From: JAAZMI01 sp964603615
GTDB taxonomy: Bacteria > Bacillota > Dethiobacteria > DTU022 > UBA8154
NCBI GenBank assembly: GCA_964603615.1
Contig: CAZRVU010000008.1
Coordinates: forward strand, 11,616-75,615
Reading direction: 5' to 3'
Length of the DNA: 64,000 nucleotides
A program made the translations under genes and the position numbers. The notes under the pieces were generated by a model. It was given only the letters and a program-made list of their open reading frames with translations. It made no database searches and was not told the DNA's origin. Positions 38,511 through 47,234 of this stretch are shown here, one piece after another (the stretch's first letter is position 1; each line of letters starts with the position of its first letter).

Positions 38511-38840
38511 ATGATCAAAGTCAAGGTCAGGAGAAACGGCGGGGGCAACCCCGTGGGCTTGGAAGTGAGGGGCCATGCTCTTTTTGCCCCGTCGGGCAGC
38601 GATATTGTCTGCGCCGCTGTTTCCATGCTCACGCAGACGGTTGTCTTTGCCCTGCAGGATCTAGTCAAGGTGGATTTTCCGGTCAAGCTGGAGGAGGGTT
38701 CCCTTTCGCTTGCCGCGCCTTTGGCCATGGAACATGAAAAAGCAGAGAAGTTTTACCTGTTGATAGAGACACTGCTGCTGGGTCTCAAGGAGACGGCCCG
38801 CAGTTATCCTGCCTACGTTGATTATACTGAAAATGGCTAA
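38511..38840 (+). CDS. prp: Ribosomal-processing cysteine protease Prp
   Basis: 109 residues. The catalytic pair is His22 (VRGHALFAPSGSD) and Cys34 (DIVCAAVSML), at the same positions reported for Prp. It removes the N-terminal extension of L27 in Firmicutes and related bacteria. Its substrate gene rpmA follows 64 bp downstream and does carry the extension. The 217-bp gap after rplU shows no other gene. Confidence 0.95.
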   Translation: MIKVKVRRNGGGNPVGLEVRGHALFAPSGSDIVCAAVSMLTQTVVFALQDLVKVDFPVKLEEGSLSLAAPLAMEHEKAEKFYLLIETLLLGLKETARSYPAYVDYTENG

Positions 38841-38904
38841 AACCTTCAGGGGAGAAAGGAGGTGGGGGCCTGTCTAGGATTCAATTTTATGCAGGCCGCT
38901 AAAG

Positions 38905-39186
38905 ATGCGCAGATTAGATTTGCAACTTTTTGCCCGTAAAAAAGGCGGGGGCAGCTCCCGGAACGGGCGGGACAGTAACGCTAAGAAACTGGGCGTGAAA
39001 AGATTTGGCGGGCAGGAGGTATCGGCAGGCAGCATTCTCGTGCGCCAGAAAGGCACGCGGATCCATGCCGGTATGAATGTCGGCCGCGGCAGGGATGACA
39101 CCCTGTTTGCCCTGGTTGATGGACTGGTTGCCTTTGAGCGTCTGGGGAAGACCAGGAAAATGGTCAGTGTTTACCCAGCAAACTAA
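38905..39186 (+). CDS. rpmA: 50S ribosomal protein L27 with cleavable N-terminal extension
   Basis: 93 residues. The first nine, MRRLDLQLF, form the Prp recognition extension ahead of ARKKGGG. The mature chain has the usual SRNGRDSNAKKLGVKRFGG. L27 reaches the peptidyl-transferase centre, so removal of the extension is needed for function in organisms that have it. It is followed directly by a terminator. Confidence 0.97.
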   Translation: MRRLDLQLFARKKGGGSSRNGRDSNAKKLGVKRFGGQEVSAGSILVRQKGTRIHAGMNVGRGRDDTLFALVDGLVAFERLGKTRKMVSVYPAN

Positions 39187-39187
39187 A

Positions 39188-39218
39188 ACCCGGGAGATTC
39201 TCACCCGGGATTTTTTTT
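39188..39218 (+). terminator. Rho-independent terminator after rpmA
   Basis: CCCGGGAGA and TCTCACCCGGG form a stem with a two-base bulge, followed by eight T at 39211-39218. It separates the ribosomal set from obgE. Confidence 0.85.
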
Positions 39219-39240
39219 AGAAATGTAGAGCGGTGATAAA

Positions 39241-40515
39241 TTGTTTGTGGATCAGGTCAAAATATTTGTCAAAGGTGGCCGGGGCGGGAACGGTGTTGTT
39301 TCCTTCCGGCGGGAAAAATTTGTGCCCCGGGGAGGCCCGGACGGCGGCGACGGCGGTGACGGCGGCGATGTGATTTTGGTGGCGACGCGTGAAAAAAATA
39401 CTTTAATTGATTTAAGCTACCGCCCGCACCTGCATGCCGCCAACGGAATACACGGCCAGGGCAAAAAAAAGCACGGGAAAAACCGCCCACCCCTTTATGT
39501 ACAAATTCCTGCCGGCACGGTGGTGAAAGACGAAGATGGTTCCCCCCTTGCCGATCTCGGGCATGACGGGATAAAGGTTGTCGTGGCCCGGGGGGGGCGT
39601 GGGGGTCGGGGCAACACACGTTTTGCCACTTCCCGCCGGCGGGCACCGGATTTTGCGGAAAAAGGAGAGCCCGGGGAAGAGCGGACACTGCTCTTAGAGC
39701 TGAAATTGCTGGCCGATGTAGGTTTGGTTGGCTTTCCCAATGCCGGAAAATCCACCCTGCTGGCGCGTATCTCTGCAGCCAAACCCAAAATTGCCAATTT
39801 CCCTTTTACAACACTTGTTCCCCAGTTGGGTGTAGTCTATTTGTCTCCCGGTCGCTCCTTCGTTGTTGCCGATCTTCCGGGGATCATTGCCGGAGCACAT
39901 CAAGGTGCGGGGTTGGGCTACCGCTTTTTGCGGCATATTGAAAGAACAGGAGTTTTGTTGTACCTGCTGGATATGGCTGCTACAGAAGGACGTGATCCTT
40001 ATGAGGATTTCTGTAATCTGCAACAGGAATTGATGCTTTATCGCGCTGCAATGCACTCCAAACCAGCGGTAATTGCTGCCAATAAAATGGATTTGCCGGA
40101 AGCGGCGGCCAATTTAAAGAATTTCCAATCCCGGTTGAAGGAAGGGCTGCCAGTTTTCCCCATTTCGGCAGTGACGGGGGTGGGGGTAAAGGTTCTTTTG
40201 GAAGAACTATACAAACATGTTCAAGAAAGGGTTGCTCTTTTGCCCGAAGAAAGCTATGATCAAGAAGAGATGATTTTTCTCCCTCCGGCGCCGGTCAGGG
40301 ATTTAAAGGTTACAGTAGAAGGGAATATTTTTTTAGTTACAGGTGATGAGGTAGAAAAAGCGGTTCTCCGTGCCGATTTGCAGAGCACAGAAGGTTTGCG
40401 GCGTTTCCAAGCAGCAATGAAGGGGCTGGGAGTAGAGCGTGAACTGGAAAAGATGAAGATTCAAGAGGGCGATGTTGTGCGCATCGGCGAAATGGAATTT
40501 ACTTATTTTATTTGA
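39241..40515 (+). CDS. obgE: GTPase Obg/CgtA
   Basis: 424 residues. The N-terminal glycine-rich Obg fold (VFVKGGRGGNGVVSFRREKF, GPDGGDGGDGGDV) is followed by the G domain with P-loop GFPNAGKSTL, switch FTTLVPQLGVV, DLPGII, and NKMD, and a C-terminal OCT domain. It acts in 50S assembly and the stringent and sporulation responses. TTG start. The last codons overlap the first possible nadD codons by 4 bp. Confidence 0.98.
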   Translation: MFVDQVKIFVKGGRGGNGVVSFRREKFVPRGGPDGGDGGDGGDVILVATREKNTLIDLSYRPHLHAANGIHGQGKKKHGKNRPPLYVQIPAGTVVKDEDGSPLADLGHDGIKVVVARGGRGGRGNTRFATSRRRAPDFAEKGEPGEERTLLLELKLLADVGLVGFPNAGKSTLLARISAAKPKIANFPFTTLVPQLGVVYLSPGRSFVVADLPGIIAGAHQGAGLGYRFLRHIERTGVLLYLLDMAATEGRDPYEDFCNLQQELMLYRAAMHSKPAVIAANKMDLPEAAANLKNFQSRLKEGLPVFPISAVTGVGVKVLLEELYKHVQERVALLPEESYDQEEMIFLPPAPVRDLKVTVEGNIFLVTGDEVEKAVLRADLQSTEGLRRFQAAMKGLGVERELEKMKIQEGDVVRIGEMEFTYFI

Positions 40516-40544
40516 AATCCGGAAGCACAAGGGAAGAGCATGTA

Positions 40545-41201
40545 ATGAGTTTTCTGCTACCAGAAACCGGCAATGAATATTTGACCTTAGGTCTAATGGG
40601 AGGAACTTTTGATCCCATTCATATCGGGCACCTTGTTACTGCTGAGGAAGCCCGACAGCAGTTTGGCCTGGATCACGTCATTTTTATTCCAGCCGGAGTG
40701 CCACCGCACAAAGATGCACGCTATATCAGCCTGGCTGAACACCGTTATATTATGACGATGCTGGCTGTGGTCGACAACCCTTACTTTACTGTATCGCGAC
40801 TGGAGATCGACCGCCGGCAGCCGTCCTACACGATTGATACGGTACAAAATATTTTACAAATCTATAATTATCAGGTGAGGCTCTACTTTATTACCGGGGC
40901 TGATGCCATCCTCGATATAATTGCCTGGAAAGATTGTGAACGGCTACTGGATTCCTGTTATTTTATCGCTGCTTCCCGTCCGGGCTACTCTTTTGGTAAA
41001 TTGAAGGATGTTCTGGCGTCTGTTTCCTCCCGGATGATCAAAAAAGTGCACCTGCTGGAGATCCCGGCTATGGCGGTTTCTTCTACATTTATACGTAGTC
41101 GTGTCGCCAGTGGGAAAACAATTAAATACCTGACCCCGGATGCGGTGGAGCAATATATTTATAAAAACAGACTTTATCTTCAGGTGAAAAACGAAGTATA
41201 A
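40545..41201 (+). CDS. nadD: Nicotinate-nucleotide adenylyltransferase
   Basis: About 218 residues from MSFLLPETGNEY; this ATG has GGGAAGAG upstream, while the longer frame has no start of that quality. Motifs are GLMGGTFDPIHIGHL (nucleotidyltransferase HxGH), PPHKD, and the C-terminal VSSTFIRSRVASG (ISSTxIR). It joins ATP to nicotinate mononucleotide in NAD synthesis. It belongs to the obgE-nadD-yqeK-rsfS set and is not specifically linked to the nicotinate catabolic genes 15 kb away. Confidence 0.97.
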   Translation: MSFLLPETGNEYLTLGLMGGTFDPIHIGHLVTAEEARQQFGLDHVIFIPAGVPPHKDARYISLAEHRYIMTMLAVVDNPYFTVSRLEIDRRQPSYTIDTVQNILQIYNYQVRLYFITGADAILDIIAWKDCERLLDSCYFIAASRPGYSFGKLKDVLASVSSRMIKKVHLLEIPAMAVSSTFIRSRVASGKTIKYLTPDAVEQYIYKNRLYLQVKNEV

Positions 41202-41286
41202 AGCAGTTTCCATTATTGCATAATATATGCAGGGTATTATCATACTAAAGTTTATATGGTGACAAAAAGAAAAAAGAGGTGAAAAA

Positions 41287-41541
41287 ATGGTGAAGACTCT
41301 TTATGTCGGCAACGTTCCCTGGGGAACTACCGAGGATGATCTGCGCGATGCCTTTACCGAGCACGGTGAGGTTTTAGGTTGTCGTATTATTACGGAAAAA
41401 GCGACCGGACGTTCCCGTGGCTACGGATTTGTTGAAGTAAATGACGCAGATGCGGAAAAAATAATTGAAAGCATGAATGGAATGGAGCTGGATGGCCGTC
41501 GTTTGGTTGTAAACGAAGCAAAGCCGCGTGAAAACAGGTAA
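41287..41541 (+). CDS. Small RRM-type RNA-binding protein
   Basis: 84 residues, a single RNA-recognition motif. RNP2 is LYVGNVPW at the start and RNP1 is RSRGYGFVEV in the middle. Small single-RRM proteins occur in several bacteria and bind single-stranded RNA; the target here is unknown. It has AGAGGTG before the ATG, sits between nadD and yqeK, and an AT-rich 85-bp upstream gap may hold its own promoter. Confidence 0.93.
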   Translation: MVKTLYVGNVPWGTTEDDLRDAFTEHGEVLGCRIITEKATGRSRGYGFVEVNDADAEKIIESMNGMELDGRRLVVNEAKPRENR

Positions 41542-41714
41542 CCCTAAAGTTGCGGTGGCCTTTAACTTATTAATATATGAGTTACTATTCATTATCTATA
41601 CTGAAGGTTGCCATCAATTTTGCTTAATCTTTGTTTCCTGTTCACAGAAAGAAGGAATGTCTTTTATTGTGTCCAATTATATAGGTATGATCGTTAAAAA
41701 CTTGGTGCCAGGCC

Positions 41715-42368
41715 ATGAAGATCGATGATGCCCGGAAATTGTTACGCAGCCGGGCTAAAAGTAGCCTTTTTCTTCATGCCAGGGGTGTGGAAGAAAGTGC
41801 CCTAAAGCTTGCCTTGCTTTACGGGGTGGATACGGATAAGGCTTCCCTGGCCGGATTGTTACATGATTACGGCAAGATATATCCTTATCCGGTTTTGTAC
41901 CAGATTGCACTTGAACATGCTCTTGGGGATGCGTTGAGTTTAAAGGAACCGGCTTTGTTGCATGCCCCGGTTGGGGCCTGGTTGCTCCAACACGAATTGG
42001 GGATAGAGGATAAGGAGATCCTGGAAGCAGTCAAGGTACACACTACCGGTGCGGAGAGGATCTCCCGTTTAGCCGGGATTGTTTATCTGGCGGACTGTAT
42101 CGAACCGGGCCGGGATTATCCCGAAGTGGATGCTTTACGAAATATTTCCGGCAGGGGCGGGGATCAAGGTTTAGAAAAGGCCCTTCTTAGTGCCGTGGAT
42201 CGGACTATCGTTTCTGTTTTAGCCAGGAAAAGGGTTTTACATCCCAATTCCATTTTATTTCGCAATTCTCTGATTTTAAATAGAATAAAAACAGCCAGGA
42301 GTTTTTCAGGTTATGAAGCCTACCAGAATAACCCGTCTAAGGAGGAGGGAGAAAACGCGCCTTTCTAA
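41715..42368 (+). CDS. yqeK: HD-domain hydrolase YqeK (diadenosine tetraphosphatase-like)
   Basis: 217 residues. HARGVEESALKLALLYGVD, GLLHDYGKIYPYP, HAPVGAWLLQ and AVKVHTTGAERISRLAGIVYLADCIEPGR are the metal-binding HD signatures of YqeK. The family splits Ap4A symmetrically into ADP. Its 3' end overlaps the following gene by 56 bp, which is common in this cluster. Confidence 0.94.
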   Translation: MKIDDARKLLRSRAKSSLFLHARGVEESALKLALLYGVDTDKASLAGLLHDYGKIYPYPVLYQIALEHALGDALSLKEPALLHAPVGAWLLQHELGIEDKEILEAVKVHTTGAERISRLAGIVYLADCIEPGRDYPEVDALRNISGRGGDQGLEKALLSAVDRTIVSVLARKRVLHPNSILFRNSLILNRIKTARSFSGYEAYQNNPSKEEGENAPF

Positions 42369-43518
42369 GGAAAGGTTTTTTTTCCTGCTGGCTTTGGTTT
42401 TCTGCATCTTGCTTTTGTTTGTGGGGATGCGTTTTTTGGGTTCCTTTCAGGCTTTGCAGAACAAAGCGGATTGGGCTAAAAAACTACGCCAGGCACCGCA
42501 AACGACTGGCACGAATTACCTTCTTTATGGTCTAATGAGGAGCGGTGAAGAGGCAACGATCAAGGATATTTTCTTCCTTAATTTACCTGAACAAGGTGCT
42601 TCTTTTCATACGGTTTTTATTCCCGGCCAGGTTTTACTGCATCGTTTGGAGAGCAAAACTGAGCGGGGACAAACCTGGTCAGAGGAAAATGACGAAGAGG
42701 CGGAGGTACGGCCTTACTATACGCCCGATCATTTTTATGGAGAGGGCGGGGCAGAATTGTTAGTGCAGCAACTTTCCCTTTTTTTAGACGCCCCGATCCA
42801 CCATTATATGGAATTTGATTACAGTGGTATTCCTGTACTAGTAGATGCTTATGGCGTGATTGCCCCCGGGGACGATCTGATCAGGGGTCGGGAATACTTA
42901 GCCTCATTAATGCAAGAGGAAAATGAGGAAGAACCATTGGAAAGAGCTTTGCACAGGTTTAGTTTTTGCGGGGACCTCTTGAAGTTTCTTACGGAAAAAA
43001 AGGGGAAATTGGAGCTCTATCGTATTACCGGCAGTGTTGCACCGTATCTTAAGACAGATTTTGCCTGGAAAGAGCTACAAGGTTTCCAAGAAGATCTGGA
43101 ATCTTTTTTCCGGGCAGAAGATTTGGTGGTTTCCTTGCCGGGGGTTTGGCGGGAATTTGACGGAGAGTTTTTTCTAGAACCGGATCAATTGCAGCTTGCT
43201 ACTTTGAGTGGAAGCCTGGGGGGAACATCTATCTTGTCCCGGGAGATGATTACGGTAGAAATTTTGAATGGTAGCGGAGCAGCCGGTGTTGCTACCGCAG
43301 CAGGAAAAATTTTGGAGGAACAGGGCTTTTGCATCGTTAAGATCGACAATGCCGATAATTTTGAATACCGGCACAGCCAGGTTATTTCACGTCTGGAACT
43401 GGTCGAACCGGCCAAAGAAGTGGCGTTCTACATCCCAGGGGCAGAGTTTTTCAAAGAACTTCAGCCCAACCATGACGCCATGGTGACGGTGATTATCGGC
43501 AAAAACTTTTCGCCATAA
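42313..43518 (+). CDS. LytR/CpsA-like membrane protein with LytR C-terminal domain
   Basis: 401 residues. A basic N-terminus is followed by one membrane helix (about 22-42, FFFLLALVFCILLLFVGMRF). An LCP-like extracellular region of about 270 residues lacks an obvious catalytic arginine set, and a LytR_C domain (VEILNGSGAAGVATAAGKIL to VISRLELVEP) closes the protein. It probably takes part in envelope polymer attachment or only binds it. The start overlaps yqeK. A strong GGAGGAGGGAG lies inside the gene after the start, but no usable start codon follows it. Confidence 0.8.
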   Translation: MKPTRITRLRRREKTRLSKERFFFLLALVFCILLLFVGMRFLGSFQALQNKADWAKKLRQAPQTTGTNYLLYGLMRSGEEATIKDIFFLNLPEQGASFHTVFIPGQVLLHRLESKTERGQTWSEENDEEAEVRPYYTPDHFYGEGGAELLVQQLSLFLDAPIHHYMEFDYSGIPVLVDAYGVIAPGDDLIRGREYLASLMQEENEEEPLERALHRFSFCGDLLKFLTEKKGKLELYRITGSVAPYLKTDFAWKELQGFQEDLESFFRAEDLVVSLPGVWREFDGEFFLEPDQLQLATLSGSLGGTSILSREMITVEILNGSGAAGVATAAGKILEEQGFCIVKIDNADNFEYRHSQVISRLELVEPAKEVAFYIPGAEFFKELQPNHDAMVTVIIGKNFSP

Positions 43519-43544
43519 GTTGAATTTAACAAGGAGGGATTTTT

Positions 43545-43913
43545 TTGCCCCTGGCCGTCAAGGAGTTGGTCCTGAAGGCTATTCGGTTTTTACGGGAAAA
43601 AAAGGCACAGGATTTGGTACTTTTGGATATAAATAAAGTATCTTTGATTGCAGATTTCTTTCTGATTTGCAGTGGCACCTCTCAAATTCATACGAAGGCG
43701 TTGTGCGATCATCTTTTAGAGAACATTTCTTCTGAGGAATATAATTCGAAACGTGTGGAAGGGTATCGGGAAGGGCGTTGGATTCTGGTAGATCTTGGCG
43801 GGCTCGTAGTACATATCTTTCTAACGGAAGAGCGTATGTTCTATAATTTAGAGCGTCTCTGGGGAGGAGCAGAAACAGTGGACTGGGAAATATTGCTGGC
43901 TTCTCCTTCCTAA
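43545..43913 (+). CDS. rsfS: Ribosomal silencing factor RsfS
   Basis: 122 residues. LREKKAQDLVLLDINKVSLIADFFLICSGTS and the C-terminal VEGYREGRWILVDLGGLVVHIFLTEERMFYNLERLW are diagnostic for the RsfS/Iojap family. It binds L14 and blocks subunit joining when nutrients fall. TTG start 7-8 nt after AAGGAGGGA. It is the last gene of the obgE cluster. Confidence 0.97.
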   Translation: MPLAVKELVLKAIRFLREKKAQDLVLLDINKVSLIADFFLICSGTSQIHTKALCDHLLENISSEEYNSKRVEGYREGRWILVDLGGLVVHIFLTEERMFYNLERLWGGAETVDWEILLASPS

Positions 43914-44141
43914 ACAAGGGGTCAACTGTAAAACGGTCAGCGGGGGACGCAACGGCCGCGCCGGGGTAAAGTGACATAGTTGGGCTTAAGGTTTTGCAAA
44001 GAAACTTTGTGCTCGAATGTTTCAGTATATTCAATAATGAAATAGCTTTTGAACTGTTTAAAACTTAGGGGGCAGACGAACAATTTAAAATTGCCAGATA
44101 TGCCGATCGTTCCAGGATAAATGAAACGGAGGTTTAAAGCG

Positions 44142-44921
44142 ATGTATAATCCCGGAGAAACTCACTATACTTCAGGGATAAAAAAGGCTGCGGAGGAGAT
44201 CGCTTTGGGCGGTGTTGTGGTGTTGACGGGATCAGGCATATCGGTATCTAGCGGGATCATGCCTTTTCGCGGGCCGGGGGGTCTGTGGGAGAAATATGAT
44301 CCGGAAGAGGTAGCCCACATTGACAATTTTAAACGCAACCCCCTTTACTCTTGGACGATGCTCAAGGAGATGGTGGAAGTTGTTGAAAAAGCACTTCCCA
44401 ACGCCACACACTATTCCCTAGCTCAAATGGAAAAAATGGGTCTTGTGCAATGTGTTATCACACAAAATGTAGACGGTTTACATCAAAAGGCGGGCAGTAA
44501 AGTGGTCATTGAGTTTCATGGGAATACCAGTATGTTGCTTTGCCTTGGATGTGAAGCTATTTTCCCCGCACGTGAAATTAGCCTCGACGTTTTACCTCCT
44601 TATTGTCCCTTATGCGGAAGTCTGCTCAAGCCAGGTGCTGTATTTTTTGGGGAACCAATACCACAAGCTGCTTTATGGCAAGCGCAGATCAATGTACAGC
44701 AATGCAGGGTCATGCTCGTTATCGGCACTTCGGGGGCGGTAGAGCCGGCAGCCGGTTTGCCTTCGGTTGCTAAGGAAAGGGGTGCCTATATCATTGAGGT
44801 CAACCCCGAACCTTCTTTGTTTACCTCTTATACCACAGATCTTTTTTTACGGGGAAAAGCAGAGAAGATTTTGCCTTTGCTTTTGGATAGTTTACATGAA
44901 AAAGAATGGTTTGCAAGGTAA
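44142..44921 (+). CDS. Sir2-family NAD-dependent protein deacylase
   Basis: About 259 residues from MYNPGETHYTSG; GGAGG at 44128-44132 fits this ATG better than the one at 44121. The NAD-binding motif reads VVLTGSGISVSSGIMPFRG, where most sirtuins have GAGIS and GIPDFR. The catalytic region QNVDGLHQKAGS and FHGN is intact, and CLGC/CPLC supply the zinc ligands. Deacylation of lysine is expected despite the two changes in the NAD loop. It lies alone between rsfS and the spore protein. Confidence 0.92.
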   Translation: MYNPGETHYTSGIKKAAEEIALGGVVVLTGSGISVSSGIMPFRGPGGLWEKYDPEEVAHIDNFKRNPLYSWTMLKEMVEVVEKALPNATHYSLAQMEKMGLVQCVITQNVDGLHQKAGSKVVIEFHGNTSMLLCLGCEAIFPAREISLDVLPPYCPLCGSLLKPGAVFFGEPIPQAALWQAQINVQQCRVMLVIGTSGAVEPAAGLPSVAKERGAYIIEVNPEPSLFTSYTTDLFLRGKAEKILPLLLDSLHEKEWFAR

Positions 44922-45041
44922 ATGGCGTTGCTTTGTTAATATCCCGAAAGTACATACTGGAATAATTTTCATTTTTACGCTGGTACCACTCCCCAAAGGG
45001 CGGTATGGAATTTACCCTGAAAATAATGGTTTAAATTTTTT

Positions 45042-45088
45042 GTCCCGCTGGTCATGCCCCCATTATGTGGGAACATAATTAGCGGGAC
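45042..45088. other. Nested perfect stems, possible structured RNA
   Basis: GTCCCGCT at 45042-45049 pairs with AGCGGGAC at 45081-45088, and inside it ATTATG at 45062-45067 pairs with CATAAT at 45074-45079. No U-run follows on either strand. It lies in the 310-bp gap between the sirtuin and the spore protein gene, which otherwise holds nothing recognisable. Confidence 0.4.
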
Positions 45089-45231
45089 TACTTGCAGGAA
45101 AGAAGCTCAAAAATGCTCTGCCAGCGCCACCGGGAGATCGTTGGCGGATAAAAACCCTGCTTCCAGGTTAAGCTAAATAATAAATAAGTATTAGGAAACA
45201 AAGCCTGGCAGGAGGGTAGTTAAAAATAATC

Positions 45232-45459
45232 GTGGCCAAAGGAAAAAAGAAAAAAAGAAAACTAAAAGTAGAAAACGGGTTAAACGAATTAAATGCAATG
45301 AACAGGTTAAATGGGCTGAAGGAGGAAGTTGCGCGGGAGCTGGGATTGGATGATGATATTGCGCGCCGGGGTTGGGCCAATTTAACTTCGCGTGAAACGG
45401 GGAAAATCGGCGGTCATATGGCGCAAAGAATAATAAAAAGAAAAAAGATCAAAAAATAA
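45232..45459 (+). CDS. Alpha/beta-type small acid-soluble spore protein
   Basis: 75 residues. A very basic N-terminus is followed by LKEEVARELGLDDDIARRGWANLTSRETGKIGGHMAQRI in pieces typical of the family: the germination-protease site around KEE/VARE, then GWANLTSRETGKIGG. Such proteins coat DNA in the spore core. GTG start, with GGAGGG 15 nt upstream, a long spacing. It has its own terminator 100 bp downstream. The gene is good evidence that the organism forms endospores. Confidence 0.92.
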   Translation: MAKGKKKKRKLKVENGLNELNAMNRLNGLKEEVARELGLDDDIARRGWANLTSRETGKIGGHMAQRIIKRKKIKK

Positions 45460-45556
45460 TTTTAATTTTTTTAAATATTAGCAGGACTTTTTTTAATTAT
45501 GGCGAATAGTTTAAATAATAACACAGTTAAACCTAACCTCCTACAAAATATATTTA

Positions 45557-45588
45557 ACAGGGGATTGCCTATCCCCTGTTTTTTTTTG
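45557..45588 (+). terminator. Rho-independent terminator after the spore protein gene
   Basis: ACAGGGGAT at 45557-45565 pairs perfectly with ATCCCCTGT at 45571-45579 around a five-base loop, and a run of T continues to 45588. Confidence 0.93.
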
Positions 45589-45779
45589 ACTGATGAAACT
45601 AACAAGTTTTTCAATAGAAGGTTTGCTTATATTTCTTCTTTGGATCTAGTAATGACAAATATTTACCTGGATAGACTTTGATTTTTACACATCTGTTTTC
45701 TAGCGGGTTAAGGTTTGTGTTTTGTTCCAAGCAGTTACAAATAATCTGATATAATGGAATCAGAGGAATTAAATAAAAT

Positions 45780-47078
45780 ATGCTTAGACAGGGAGGCAGA
45801 GGTGTGCGTTTTAATGTGGCAAATTATTTGAAAGAATTTTCCTTACAAGAAAACATAACCTTGGGCTTAGAGCAAGGGGAGCTGGCTTTGGCAGCACCAG
45901 CTAACAGGACAACCAGGGTTGAGTATTTACAGCTTGGTGACAGACGTATAGCTAAGTACATAAATGAATTTTGGACTGCCAGGCAACGCCAGGCTGCACC
46001 TTTGCAGGAAATATCTTACCGCGCTTGCTTCAAGCCTCAACTGCCGCGGTTTTTTATTGAGCTTTTTACTAGGGGAGGTGATCTCGTTTATGACCCCTTT
46101 AGCGGCAGGGGGACGACGGTTTTAGAAGCAGGGCTGCTGGGGCGAAGAGTTGTTTCTAATGATATCAATCCCCTGAGCAGGATTCTTGCCGAGCCGCGCT
46201 TTTCACTTCCTGCTTTAGATGCACTTAAAAAAAGGCTGGCAGGGATCCCCGTTGATTACAATTTCCGTGCGGAAAAGGATCTTTCCATGTTTTATGAGCA
46301 GCGGACGGCAGCGGAGATCATCTCCCTAAGGAAATATCTTGAAAAGCGGAAAAAAAATGCTACCGAAGACAACCTGGACCGCTGGATTCGCATGGTGGCG
46401 ACAAACAGATTAACCGGCCATTCCCCCGGGTTTTTTTCTGTTTATACCCTCCCACCAAACCAGGCGGTTTCTCCGGAGCGTCAGGTTAAAATAAATAAAC
46501 AAAGAAAGCAGAAGCCCCCCTACCGCAATACGCAGCAAATTATTTTAAAAAAATCCCGCCGCCTACTCCGCAATTTAACTTTTAAGCAGGTGCAGAATCT
46601 GCAAAGAGCGGCTAGCACTGCTCTTTTTTTAGAAAAAGAAGCACACTCCACGCCGGAGATATGCTCAGATTCTGTGCGCTTGACGGTTACATCGCCGCCC
46701 TTTTTGGACATTGTACAGTATTCTAGCGATAACTGGCTGCGCTGCTGGTTTAATGCCTTGGATATGCAAAAAATTGAGGCCGGAATGACGATCTCCCGTA
46801 AGCTTGAAGGCTGGATGGCTGTCATGGGTAAGGTATTTAAAGAGCTGTTGCGCATCACACAAAAAGGGGGTTGGGTTGCCTTCGAAGTTGGTGAGATCCG
46901 CCGCGGCAAAATCAATCTGGAGGAGCACGTGGTGCCGCTGGGCCTGGCCGCTGGTTTTGCTTGCGAAGGCATATTGATCAATAAACAAGAATTTACAAAA
47001 ACCTCCAATATTTGGGGAGTAAACAACAATCGCTCTGGCACAAACACTAACCGTATTGTATTGTTCCAAAAACGATAG
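45780..47078 (+). CDS. Orphan DNA methyltransferase (N4/N6 adenine-cytosine class)
   Basis: Up to 432 residues. Motif I appears as VYDPFSGRGTTVLEAGLLGRRVVSNDINPLS near residue 113 (in sections), and the catalytic motif IV as TSPPFLDIVQYSSDNW near residue 305; TSPPF suggests N4-cytosine or related chemistry. It carries a region of about 150 residues between the two motifs. No restriction gene adjoins it. ATG at 45780 or GTG at 45804 could start it; the latter has GGGAGG 7 nt upstream. A TATAAT at 45750-45755 is a possible -10. Confidence 0.84.
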   Translation: MLRQGGRGVRFNVANYLKEFSLQENITLGLEQGELALAAPANRTTRVEYLQLGDRRIAKYINEFWTARQRQAAPLQEISYRACFKPQLPRFFIELFTRGGDLVYDPFSGRGTTVLEAGLLGRRVVSNDINPLSRILAEPRFSLPALDALKKRLAGIPVDYNFRAEKDLSMFYEQRTAAEIISLRKYLEKRKKNATEDNLDRWIRMVATNRLTGHSPGFFSVYTLPPNQAVSPERQVKINKQRKQKPPYRNTQQIILKKSRRLLRNLTFKQVQNLQRAASTALFLEKEAHSTPEICSDSVRLTVTSPPFLDIVQYSSDNWLRCWFNALDMQKIEAGMTISRKLEGWMAVMGKVFKELLRITQKGGWVAFEVGEIRRGKINLEEHVVPLGLAAGFACEGILINKQEFTKTSNIWGVNNNRSGTNTNRIVLFQKR

Positions 47079-47083
47079 TATAG

Positions 47084-47167
47084 ATGATTCCACTGCAAAA
47101 ATTACATTCTGCTGCATAAAACGAAATTTGCTTGGCGGGAGCTGTAAAAATCAGCCCATGAAGACGC
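47084..47167 (+). repeat. Partial copy of MITE-like element (left end)
   Basis: This 84-bp segment matches 48747-48831 with two substitutions and one single-base gap. It starts 6 bp after the methyltransferase stop and carries the hairpin GGGAGCTG/TCAGCCC. It corresponds to the first 85 bp of the element at 48746-48977 and stops abruptly at GAAGACGC. Confidence 0.85.
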
Positions 47168-47188
47168 TACGGTAGGATAGATAAATAT

Positions 47189-47234
<46 letters not shown>

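Noticed and set aside
44975..45010. T-box-like sequence (AGTGGTACCAGCG on the minus strand)
   Set aside because: No gene lies downstream on that strand, and no specifier stem or terminator was found.
45499..45681. 60-residue ORF after the spore protein gene
   Set aside because: It spans a perfect Rho-independent terminator and has no recognisable sequence.
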